Source of the DNA: DUOX01 sp050944015 | Lineage (GTDB): Bacteria; Bacillota; Clostridia; Oscillospirales; Oscillospiraceae | Length of the DNA: 21,330 nt | Assembly (NCBI GenBank): GCA_050944015.1 | Contig: JBMNQG010000039.1 | Coordinates: forward strand, 1-21,330 | Direction: 5' to 3' | Shown: positions 8,092-14,485 of the stretch, piece by piece | Numbering within the stretch: the stretch's first letter is position 1 | Layout of the letters: every line of letters begins with the position of its first letter | Translations under genes and position numbers: made by a program | Notes under the pieces: model-generated | What the model was told of the DNA's origin: nothing | What the model saw: only the letters and a program-made list of their open reading frames with translations | The model's database searches: none

Positions 8092-8403
8092 TTGAGTACA
8101 TATTCCAAGTTTTATTTTCGCCCGGGTAAGGGAGAGCAGATAGAAACGGTAATTAAGCTCGCCCAGGATGAGCGTTCCGCCATATACGGCAGGGTGCTTG
8201 ACGAAAAGGGCAGGCCGGTGAGCGATGCCCTTATTCTGCTATTTAGTGTACACGACGACGACCAGCTGCAACTGATTTCCAGATTCTGCACCGATGAGGA
8301 CGGACATTTCATATTCGGCCCCCTGGAAAGCGAAATATTGTATCTAATCAAGATATTTATGGGCAGCATAAAGCTGCGGGAGCTTGAGATAAAAACCGAA
8401 TAA
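8092..8403 (+). CDS. Small transthyretin-like (carboxypeptidase regulatory-like) domain protein
   Basis: A 103-aa protein of unknown function. Residues from about 31 to the end form one carboxypeptidase-regulatory-like beta-sandwich domain: IYGRVLDEKGRPVSDALILL, then an acidic loop, then RFCTDEDGHFIFGPLE, the usual pattern of a G-x-V opening strand, a variable loop and a D-G-x-F strand. There is no signal peptide or membrane segment, so the protein is predicted to be cytosolic, unlike most proteins with this domain. The only usable start is TTG at 8092, with GGGAG at 8077-8081, ten bases upstream; the next ATG is far inside the domain. It is probably monocistronic, ending before the inverted repeat at 8429-8463. 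Confidence 0.7.
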   Translation: MSTYSKFYFRPGKGEQIETVIKLAQDERSAIYGRVLDEKGRPVSDALILLFSVHDDDQLQLISRFCTDEDGHFIFGPLESEILYLIKIFMGSIKLRELEIKTE

Positions 8404-8425
8404 AGCACGATGTTATAAAAAAACA

Positions 8426-8454
8426 TTGACCGGCCTTATTTTTCGACATATAAT
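8426..8454 (+). promoter_or_regulatory. SigA-type promoter of the HAAS-protein unit
   Basis: TTGACC at 8426-8431 and TATAAT at 8449-8454 with a 17-base spacer. The start would be near 8461, about 27 bases before the proposed ACG start codon at 8488. The promoter lies almost entirely between the two arms of the inverted repeat ACCGGCC (8429-8435) / GGCCGGT (8457-8463). Confidence 0.8.
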
Positions 8455-8463
8455 ATGGCCGGT
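8429..8463. repeat. Inverted repeat spanning a promoter (operator or terminator of the upstream gene)
   Basis: ACCGGCC at 8429-8435 and GGCCGGT at 8457-8463 are perfect 7-bp inverted arms 21 bases apart, followed by ATTTTTATT. As RNA it could act as a weak terminator of the 103-aa gene; as DNA its arms overlap the -35 and the region just before the transcription start of the next unit. Confidence 0.5.
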
Positions 8464-8487
8464 ATTTTTATTCGGAGGTGAGTTCAA

Positions 8488-9234
8488 ACGGATAGGCGCC
8501 AGTTTATGATAGAGCTGAAAAACTATCTTGCGAATATGGACCCACAGGACAGAGATACAGCCCTATCCCGTTATGAGGCCATGTTTGACGAAGCAGGCGA
8601 GGAAAATGAGGACGAGGTCATAGCTCGCCTCGGCTCCCCCGCAAAGGTGGCAATAGCCATCAAGCGCGAATTTGACAGCCGGCCTCCTTTTCCTGCGGAA
8701 TCTAAGACTGTTCCAGAGGCCACAGAGGATGAAAGCTCCGAATCAGCTCATGAAGATGATGAGAACATCCCTGACAATGAAGATATTCCAGCCGCGCCGG
8801 AGGCTGAGGAAGAAGAAAAGGAGACACCGGCGGAGGACGTTCAGGAGCCTTCCGGCGGTTCCGTCAGCGGTGATTTAAACACGCCCGCTCCCGAAAAACG
8901 CCTTAGGCCGCTGCTTCTAGTTCTTTATATAATTCCCGCAGTCATAATCGGAATTCCCCTTATTGCCCTGGCCCTGGCTCTGTCAATAGCCTTCTTTGCC
9001 GGCGGCGTGGCGGGGCTGGCGGGCGGCGTGCAGGTATTCATACTGGGTTTTTCCGTCGAGGGTCTGATTGCAGACTCCCTCCTCCTGTTCGGCGGCGGTT
9101 TGGTAATCTTTGCAGTCGGCCTTGTCCTGACCTGGTTCGCCATCTGGTTTTGCGCCAGCTCCCTTAGGGGCATTGTCGGCGGCATCTTCTCCCTAGGCCG
9201 CCGCGCGTGTTACAAGGAGGTGCAGTCAGCATGA
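8488..9234 (+). CDS. HAAS/DUF1700-type membrane protein with acidic linker (probable ACG start)
   Basis: The N-terminal ~60 residues match the HAAS helical domain (DUF1700 group): an FMIELKNYL helix, a PQDRDTALSRYEAMFDEAG helix, then IARLGSPAKVA. A linker of about 60 residues follows, very rich in Glu, Asp and Pro, then three or four hydrophobic segments from LLLVLYIIPAVIIGIPL to the end. HAAS proteins are usually partners of PadR regulators, but here no padR is adjacent (one lies at 14486-15052). Start choice: the first ATG is at 8506, but the GGAGG at 8474-8478 is 27 bases before it and the family N-terminus would lack its usual RxxF stretch. ACG at 8488 has nine-base spacing and gives (M)DRRQFMIELKNYL, the normal pattern, so I extend to it. 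If only ATG is accepted, the gene is 8506-9234. Confidence 0.72.
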   Translation, partial: TDRRQFMIELKNYLANMDPQDRDTALSRYEAMFDEAGEENEDEVIARLGSPAKVAIAIKREFDSRPPFPAESKTVPEATEDESSESAHEDDENIPDNEDIPAAPEAEEEEKETPAEDVQEPSGGSVSGDLNTPAPEKRLRPLLLVLYIIPAVIIGIPLIALALALSIAFFAGGVAGLAGGVQVFILGFSVEGLIADSLLLFGGGLVIFAVGLVLTWFAIWFCASSLRGIVGGIFSLGRRACYKEVQSA

Positions 9235-9410
9235 AGAAGGTTTGGAAAATAGTGCTTATAATCTCCCTGATACTTGTGATTGCGGGCTGCGCCATTATGG
9301 GAGTGGCCGCTTTTACCGGGGGCAGTTTTACCCGGCTGTACGACACCGTCTTTTCAAAGCTTGGCATAATAGACCAGATAAACGAACTATTGGCCTATTT
9401 CCAATGGTAG
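9231..9410 (+). CDS. Small membrane peptide or lipoprotein, 59 aa
   Basis: Starts in an ATGA overlap with the HAAS gene, with a perfect AGGAGGTG ribosome binding site at 9216-9223, so it is probably translated together with it. The N-terminus has two Lys, then a hydrophobic run ending in LVIAGC, which fits a lipobox with Cys at residue 20; the same run continues as IMGVAAF and could equally be a simple transmembrane helix. The remaining ~30 residues are a short soluble tail. No homologue is recognised. It is followed by a strong terminator. Confidence 0.65.
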   Translation: MKKVWKIVLIISLILVIAGCAIMGVAAFTGGSFTRLYDTVFSKLGIIDQINELLAYFQW

Positions 9411-9434
9411 CCCTTGAAAACTGAAAGTGCATGG

Positions 9435-9478
9435 GCGGAATTGCCGCAATACTTGCGGCAATTCCGCTCCTTTTATTT
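9435..9478 (+). terminator. Rho-independent terminator of the HAAS unit
   Basis: GCGGAATTGCCGCAA (9435-9449) and its exact reverse complement (9453-9467) form a 15-bp perfect stem with a 3-base loop, followed by TCCTTTTATTTT. The T-run is only on the plus strand. Confidence 0.92.
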
Positions 9479-9820
9479 TCTGAACAGTTCGCTTGCCCCC
9501 ACCGCCAGCAGGAAAACGCCGAATATTTTCTCCAGCAGGGTGGTTTCAATCGCCGTGGCCAGAAGAGAGGCGGCCAGGGTGGAAACCGCCCCCGCCACAA
9601 TGGCCGGCAACGCTACCTTTTTATCCACAAGCCCGTTTTTTATGTGGGAAACCAGCGCGGCGGCAGAGCAGGGCAGAAAATAAATGAGATTTATGCCCTG
9701 GGCGGCCGCCTGTCCCACGCCGGCAAAGGACACCAGATAAATCATAAGCAGGGTTCCGCCACCTACACCGAAGCCGGAAAGAACCCCGGTGAAAAACCCC
9801 ACAAGGGCGGCTAGAACCAT
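9473..9820 (-). CDS. Half-length TauE/SafE (TSUP) transporter, second half
   Basis: A 115-aa, almost fully hydrophobic protein matching one repeat of the TauE/SafE sulfite/organoanion exporter family: FFTGVLSGFGVGGGTLLMIY near the N-terminus carries the Gly-rich signature, followed by a central helix pair and a C-terminal helix ending in GASELFRK. Full-length family members have two such repeats in about 250 residues. The upstream gene encodes the other half and overlaps this one by ten bases in a different frame. The ATG at 9820 has a GGGGGAG site about nine bases upstream. The two proteins probably assemble into one permease; the substrate is unknown. It is not obviously a decayed gene, since both halves have their own start and ribosome binding site. 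Confidence 0.8.
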   Translation of the reverse strand: MVLAALVGFFTGVLSGFGVGGGTLLMIYLVSFAGVGQAAAQGINLIYFLPCSAAALVSHIKNGLVDKKVALPAIVAGAVSTLAASLLATAIETTLLEKIFGVFLLAVGASELFRK

Positions 9821-10167
9821 ATCGCCTTCACTCCCCCGTACAATATAAGCAGGGCCAAAGCCCGCCGAAGCAGCTTTGTAGGTATCTTTACAAAGATGCG
9901 CCCCGCCACTATCCCTCCCAAAAGCCCTCCTATCAGATAGGGCAGGGCGGCCATCAAGTCTATGTCAGCCCTGAACAGGTACACCACAGCGGATACCACG
10001 CAGAGAGGGAGAATTATGCAGACGCAGGTGGCAAAGGTCCTGCGCTCGTCCACCTTTGCCCAGCGGGTAAGTAGGGGAATTAAAATCATGCCCCCTCCTC
10101 CCCCGAAAAAGCCGTTTATCAGGCCGGCGCAGGCTCCCGAGAGGGCGTATTTCAGCTTCTGGCTCAA
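9811..10167 (-). CDS. Half-length TauE/SafE (TSUP) transporter, first half
   Basis: A 118-aa hydrophobic protein with GACAGLINGFFGGGGGMILI, the Gly-rich repeat signature of the TauE/SafE family, then RRTFATCVCIILPL and further helices. It corresponds to the N-terminal repeat of full-length members. The TTG at 10167 is chosen because the run AAAGGAGGAGGA lies directly before it and the TTGA forms a four-base overlap with the stop of the upstream permease gene; a GTG at 10188 would sit before the ribosome binding site and is less likely. It is followed in a ten-base overlap by the second half. Confidence 0.8.
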   Translation of the reverse strand: MSQKLKYALSGACAGLINGFFGGGGGMILIPLLTRWAKVDERRTFATCVCIILPLCVVSAVVYLFRADIDLMAALPYLIGGLLGGIVAGRIFVKIPTKLLRRALALLILYGGVKAIWF

Positions 10168-11243
10168 ACATCCTCCTCCTTTTTCCACAGCCGTATTATA
10201 CCCCTGTCGTTCAGCTGCTTAACCATGACCGCCAAAATGGGAAGAATCAGCATGCCCCAGATTCCCGAAAAGCAGTAGCCCGCATACACCGCTACCAGGG
10301 CCACCACCGGGTGCAGCCCAAGGCTGTCTCCCAGGAGCTTTGGCTGTATGCAGTTTCGTACGAGGGTTATGGCCAGATACGTTATAAGGAGGCCGAGACC
10401 CAGGGGGTAGTTGCCCGTCAGGAACTCATAGACCATCCATGGCACCAGCACGGTGCCCGTTCCCAGGACAGGCAGGGCGTCTATAATGGCAATGGCCGCG
10501 GACAGGATTATGGCATAGTCCTGCTTCAGGAGAGTAAAAGCCACAAGAAGCTCGCAAAATGTAATCAGTATCATTATCAGCTGGGCCTTCAGCCAGTTTC
10601 CAAGGCTTAAGCTGAAGTCGCTGTGAATAATGCTGGCCCTCCCCCGCCAGCTTTGAGGTATCTGCCGCTTTACGAAGGCCAATATGGAAGGATAAGAGGC
10701 GGAAATGAAATATACCCCTATTCCGCAGGTGACTGCAAAGAGAAACACGGCAGGGGTTTTGCCCGCGAAATTGGAGACAAAGCTCAGAAGCTCACCGGAA
10801 AGCTTCCCCGGCAGTTCATAAAGCTGCCTGTCAAGTGACTCCAGCACGGTTTGAAGGTACTTCCCATAGTGGTCGGGGGAGGAATCAATAAGCCCCGATA
10901 TTTTCCTTTTGAATCCTTCCAGGGTTACCGCCAGGTTGCCAAACAGCTCCGACAGGTTCCCGGCGAACTTACCCAGTTCCGCGATTCCCCTGCCTATGAC
11001 CAAAACCAGCAGCCATCCTATGAAGAAAACCAGCGCTATGGTACACAAACCTGACGCCAGGGAACGGGGCCATCTGTGCCTGCATAAAAACCTCACAGCC
11101 GGCTCCAGCAGGGCTGCCAGCGCGAACGCTATTATAAACGGCGCCATTACAGGCAGCAGATAACGCAGGCAAATCCAGGCAGCTGCCACGGTCAGTATCC
11201 CATAAAGAAGTATTAACAGGGCATGCGGCAGCTTTGTATACAA
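10164..11243 (-). CDS. ytvI: AI-2E family permease, YtvI-like sporulation membrane protein
   Basis: A 359-aa membrane protein of the AI-2E transporter family (PF01594): paired N-terminal helices, a long soluble segment at about residues 100-165 (EGFKRKISGLIDSSPDHYGK), then a cluster of C-terminal helices. DALPVLGTGTVLVPW in the C-terminal half is characteristic of the YtvI group seen in endospore formers; the molecular role is not established. The start is TTG at 11243 because GAGAGG (11257 down to 11252) is its ribosome binding site, and the alternative GTG at 11252-11250 overlaps that site. The stop overlaps the next gene by four bases, so the permease and the TSUP halves probably form one operon. 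No clear promoter is seen upstream. Confidence 0.78.
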   Translation of the reverse strand: MYTKLPHALLILLYGILTVAAAWICLRYLLPVMAPFIIAFALAALLEPAVRFLCRHRWPRSLASGLCTIALVFFIGWLLVLVIGRGIAELGKFAGNLSELFGNLAVTLEGFKRKISGLIDSSPDHYGKYLQTVLESLDRQLYELPGKLSGELLSFVSNFAGKTPAVFLFAVTCGIGVYFISASYPSILAFVKRQIPQSWRGRASIIHSDFSLSLGNWLKAQLIMILITFCELLVAFTLLKQDYAIILSAAIAIIDALPVLGTGTVLVPWMVYEFLTGNYPLGLGLLITYLAITLVRNCIQPKLLGDSLGLHPVVALVAVYAGYCFSGIWGMLILPILAVMVKQLNDRGIIRLWKKEEDV

Positions 11244-11284
11244 GTTTTCCACCTCTCAATATGGATTTTTCATTAATTTGACGG

Positions 11285-11313
11285 TTGTAAAACCCTATCC
11301 GCTGTGTTAATAT
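11285..11313 (+). promoter_or_regulatory. Promoter of the ACT-protein / hom / lysC operon
   Basis: TTGTAA at 11285-11290, a 17-base spacer, and TAATAT at 11308-11313. The start would be near 11320, about 40 bases before the ATG. No leader riboswitch or T-box fits in this space. Confidence 0.6.
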
Positions 11314-11360
11314 CATATTCATCATGGAAAAACAAATGACTTTGACAGGAGGACATTTTG

Positions 11361-11804
11361 ATGCCAAGCGGCAATCCCAAATACTATTTAGTGGAAGCCG
11401 ACATGCTTCCCGAGGTCTTCATCAAAGTTATGAAGGCAAAGGAGCTATTGGAAACCGGCGAGGTTTCTACCGTGGCCAAGGCCGTGGAAAAAGTGGGCAT
11501 CAGCCGCAGCGCTTACTACAAGTACAAGGATTCCATTACCCCCTTCCAGGACCTTAGCCGGGGTCATATCGTCACCTTTAACGTAATATTAAAGGACAGG
11601 ATGGGAGTACTTTCCTCCGTCCTTGCTATTTTTGCCGAGTCAGGGGCAAATATTCTAACCATCAATCAAAGTTTGCCAATCAACGGCACTGCCATAGTCA
11701 CAATCACGACTGAGACCTCGGGAATGAACATTAGTCCGGAGGAGTTCTTTGAAAAGGCAAAGTCAGTCTCCGGCGTTATAAAGATTGAGGTTCTGGCCGG
11801 CTAG
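11361..11804 (+). CDS. ACT domain protein of the UPF0735 (PheB-like) family
   Basis: A 147-aa protein with an N-terminal helix-turn-helix-like region, VAKAVEKVGISRSAYYKYKD at about residues 36-55, followed by an ACT domain from about residue 67: IVTFNVILKDRMGVLSSVLA, then SGANILTINQSLP. This layout is that of the UPF0735/PheB family, proposed amino-acid-sensing regulators often next to hom. The start at 11361 follows AGGAGG (11347-11352) by eight bases; a TTG one codon earlier is less likely. It sits just upstream of hom and is likely co-transcribed, so it may sense an aspartate-family or aromatic amino acid. The ligand is not known from sequence. Confidence 0.85.
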   Translation: MPSGNPKYYLVEADMLPEVFIKVMKAKELLETGEVSTVAKAVEKVGISRSAYYKYKDSITPFQDLSRGHIVTFNVILKDRMGVLSSVLAIFAESGANILTINQSLPINGTAIVTITTETSGMNISPEEFFEKAKSVSGVIKIEVLAG

Positions 11805-11884
11805 CAGAATGGCGGAGCCTATATAAAAAAACATGGCCGGTTTAGCGGGATTTGTTTATAAAACTGGCATGGAGGGCAATATAA

Positions 11885-13096
11885 ATGGTAAAAATAGCGA
11901 TATTGGGTTTTGGCACTGTGGGCAGCGGGGTTGTTGAGGTAATTGAGGAGAACGCCGACAGTATTGCCCGCAGGGCGGCAAACGAGATCACCGTCAAGTA
12001 TATTTTGAAGCGCCGGCCGCTTCCGGAGAGCCCCTTTGCCGACAAAATAATCTATGATTTTTCCGTAATCGAAAACGACCCGGAAATCCAGGTGGTGGTG
12101 GAGTGCATAGGCGGCCTGGAAGCGGCCTACGACTACACCAGGCGGTGTTTGCTGGCGGGCAAAAGCGTCGTCACCTCCAACAAGGAGCTGGTGGCCACGA
12201 AGGGTCACGAGCTTATTGCAATCGCCAAGGAAAGGAACGTAAACTACCTTTTCGAGGCCAGCGTGGGAGGGGGCATACCCATAATCCGCCCCATAACTCA
12301 GTGCCTGGCCGCAAATGAAATAGATGAAATTTATGGAATATTAAACGGCACTACCAATTATATTCTCACTGAGATGATTCAATTCGGCGCAAGCTTTGAG
12401 CAGGCGCTGAAACAGGCCCGGGACAACGGTTTCGCCGAAAGGGACCCCTCTGACGACATTGAAGGACACGATACCTGCCGGAAGATTTGCATACTCTCGG
12501 ACCTTTGCTTCGGCAGGCATGTGTATCCCGAGGAGGTCCCCACCCAGGGCATTTCCAGCGTAACCCCGGCGGACGTGGAATACGCCCGGCGCCTGGGGTA
12601 CAAGATAAAGCTTCTAGGCAGGGCCCTGCGGACAGGAAAGAATACCATCACCGCCTATGTGGCCCCCCACTTCATCAACAAGACCAGCCTGCTGTCCAAC
12701 GTGGACGGAGTAATGAACGGAATCGTTGTTCACGGCAACGCCATCGGCGAGGCCATGTTCTATGGCGCCGGGGCCGGAAAGCTGCCTACGGCCAGCGCCG
12801 TGGTGGCGGACGTGATTGACGCCGTAAAGCATTTTAACGCCCGCAAGTACTTGGACTGGGAGGACAGCACCCCCGGTTTCGTCACGGATTCCGACGAACT
12901 GCCCTCCCGCTGGTACGTACGCACGGGAGCCTCCCTTGAGCAAATAGGCAGGGCCTTCGGAAACGTGAAGTTTATCAACTACCCGGCGGCAGACCCCGGC
13001 GAATACGCCTTCGCCACGCAGGAGATGACTGGGCGCCAGCTGAAAAACCGCATTCAAGGCCTGGAAATCCGCTCTGCATTCAGGATTTTGGATTGA
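11885..13096 (+). CDS. hom: Homoserine dehydrogenase
   Basis: NAD(P)H-dependent reduction of aspartate semialdehyde to homoserine, the branch to threonine and methionine. The 403-aa protein opens with an NAD-binding loop IAILGFGTVGSGVVEVIEE. The catalytic domain has TSNKELVATKG, ILNGTTNYILTEM, and GFAERDPSDDIEGHD, which contains the conserved Asp/Glu residues. The C-terminal tail from about residue 341 begins SRWYVR like an ACT regulatory domain but is about 60 residues and poorly matching, shorter than the ACT domain of B. subtilis Hom, so threonine feedback may be altered or lost. The ribosome binding site is GGAGGG at 11871-11876. It lies 80 bases after the ACT gene and 86 bases before lysC. 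Confidence 0.94.
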   Translation: MVKIAILGFGTVGSGVVEVIEENADSIARRAANEITVKYILKRRPLPESPFADKIIYDFSVIENDPEIQVVVECIGGLEAAYDYTRRCLLAGKSVVTSNKELVATKGHELIAIAKERNVNYLFEASVGGGIPIIRPITQCLAANEIDEIYGILNGTTNYILTEMIQFGASFEQALKQARDNGFAERDPSDDIEGHDTCRKICILSDLCFGRHVYPEEVPTQGISSVTPADVEYARRLGYKIKLLGRALRTGKNTITAYVAPHFINKTSLLSNVDGVMNGIVVHGNAIGEAMFYGAGAGKLPTASAVVADVIDAVKHFNARKYLDWEDSTPGFVTDSDELPSRWYVRTGASLEQIGRAFGNVKFINYPAADPGEYAFATQEMTGRQLKNRIQGLEIRSAFRILD

Positions 13097-13182
13097 CCTG
13101 AGAACTCTTTTCTGATAAAGTAAAACCCATCCATTTGCGGGTGGCTTAAGCAAACCCTACATATCTGGAGGATAACTAATTT

Positions 13183-14391
13183 ATGCTGATTGTTCAGAAA
13201 TTTGGTGGCAGCTCCGTAGCAGACGCCGAAAAGATTTTTAGGGTGGCCGGCATAATCGCCGACACCTACTGCGAGGGCCACGACGTTGTTGTTGTGCTCT
13301 CCGCCCAAGGCGACACCACAGATCACCTGCTGGAAAAAGCGGCGGAAATAAACCCTTCCGCTTCAAAAAGGGAACTGGACATGCTGCTCAGCACCGGCGA
13401 GCAGGTCTCCATCGCTCTCATGGCCATGGCCCTGGAAAAAATGGGACTGCCCGTGGTCTCCCTGACCGGATGGCAAATAGGCCTGAGGACCAACTCCACT
13501 TACGGCAACGCCCGCATCAAGCGCATCTCGGTGGAAAGGCTGCGCCAGGAACTGGATAAGCGCCGCATAGTGCTGGTGGCCGGTTTCCAGGGCATCAACA
13601 AATACGACGACATTACTACCCTGGGCAGGGGCGGTTCCGACACCACCGCCGTCGCCATCGCAGCCGCCCTGCACGTGGATAAATGCCAGATATACACCGA
13701 CGTGGAAGGCATCTACACCGCCGACCCGCGAAAGGTCAAGGGAGCTAGAAAGCTGAAGGAAATAACCTACGACGAAATGCTGGAGCTGGCCTCCCTGGGC
13801 GCCCAGGTGCTCCATAACCGGTCGGTCGAAATGGCGAAAAGATACGGAGTGGATTTGGAGGTGCTCTCCAGTTATGTCAGAGCCCCTGGTACAAAAGTCA
13901 AGGAGGTCGTAAAACAAGTGGAAGAAATGAAGATTAGCGGCATCGCCAAGGATAATGACGTGGCCCGCATAACAATTGTAGGCGTGCCCGACGAGCCCGG
14001 CATAGCCTTCAAGGTGTTCAGGGCACTGGCCAAAGCCAAGATTAACGTGGATATAATTCTCCAGTCCAAGGGTTCGGACGACACCACCGATATCAGCTTC
14101 ACCGTTGCTGAAAGCGACATGGAAACCGCCCAGAAGATTCTGGAGGATTACAAGGACGCCGTAGATTTCAAGAGGCTCACCGTCGATAAAAACGTTGCCA
14201 AAATCAGCATTGTGGGCGCTGGAATGATAAGGTCTTCGGGCATAGCCGCCATGATGTTTGAGGCGCTCTACGACTGCAAGATTAACATACAGATGATTTC
14301 CACCAGCGAGATTAAGGTTTCTGTTATTATCGACGAAGCCTACGCAGACATGGCTGTCCAGGCCATACACAACAAATTCTTCGGCAATTGA
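13183..14391 (+). CDS. lysC: Aspartate kinase with two ACT domains (LysC type)
   Basis: Phosphorylates aspartate, the first step to lysine, threonine and methionine. The 402-aa protein opens with LIVQKFGGSSVAD (ATP-binding KFGGSS motif). It has STGEQVSIALMA, GFQGINKYDDITTLGRGGSD for substrate and nucleotide binding, and IYTDVEGIYTADPR. A catalytic domain to about residue 240 is followed by two ACT domains: ITIVGVPDEPGIAFKVFRAL, and ISIVGAGMIRSSGIAAMMFE. The start at 13183 follows CTGGAGGATAACTAATTT. A second strong ribosome binding site inside the gene (AGGAGGT, 13901-13907) precedes in-frame GTG 13918 and ATG 13927, suggesting a separately translated regulatory subunit. The operon ends at the terminator at 14419. 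Confidence 0.95.
   Translation: MLIVQKFGGSSVADAEKIFRVAGIIADTYCEGHDVVVVLSAQGDTTDHLLEKAAEINPSASKRELDMLLSTGEQVSIALMAMALEKMGLPVVSLTGWQIGLRTNSTYGNARIKRISVERLRQELDKRRIVLVAGFQGINKYDDITTLGRGGSDTTAVAIAAALHVDKCQIYTDVEGIYTADPRKVKGARKLKEITYDEMLELASLGAQVLHNRSVEMAKRYGVDLEVLSSYVRAPGTKVKEVVKQVEEMKISGIAKDNDVARITIVGVPDEPGIAFKVFRALAKAKINVDIILQSKGSDDTTDISFTVAESDMETAQKILEDYKDAVDFKRLTVDKNVAKISIVGAGMIRSSGIAAMMFEALYDCKINIQMISTSEIKVSVIIDEAYADMAVQAIHNKFFGN
13918..14391 (+). other. Probable internal translation start giving a lysC beta subunit
   Basis: An in-frame GTG (13918) and ATG (13927) lie after a consensus-like AGGAGGT at 13901-13907, exactly at the junction of the kinase domain and the ACT domains (residues 246-249). 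B. subtilis aspartokinase II has an internally started beta subunit at about the same residue. Initiation here would give a 157- or 154-aa ACT-only protein. The spacing to GTG is a little long (11 bases). Confidence 0.55.
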
Positions 14392-14418
14392 ATCCAAACC
14401 CCTTATTTTGAAAAAATT

Positions 14419-14448
14419 AAGCCCCGTAACCAGCAGGTTACGGGGCTT
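14419..14448. terminator. Bidirectional terminator between lysC and padR
   Basis: AAGCCCCGTAACC (14419-14431) and GGTTACGGGGCTT (14436-14448) form a perfect 13-bp stem with loop AGCA. The minus-strand transcript from padR gets the better T-run (TTAATTTTTT); the plus strand has TTATTTGT. Confidence 0.9.
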
Positions 14449-14485
14449 ATTTGTCGAGCTGCAACTTATATTGAAAAGCCGCAAA

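Noticed and set aside
7094..8095. 333-aa open frame on the plus strand
   Set aside because: It is antisense to proS, which is certain, and runs through the proS promoter and leader.
9473..10167. A single TauE/SafE gene broken by a frameshift
   Set aside because: Each half has its own start and ribosome binding site at the expected family repeat boundary, so two genuine genes are more likely; kept as a test in the findings.
13363..14484. 373-aa open frame on the minus strand opposite lysC
   Set aside because: It is a shadow of lysC with no motif of its own and crosses the terminator at 14419-14448.
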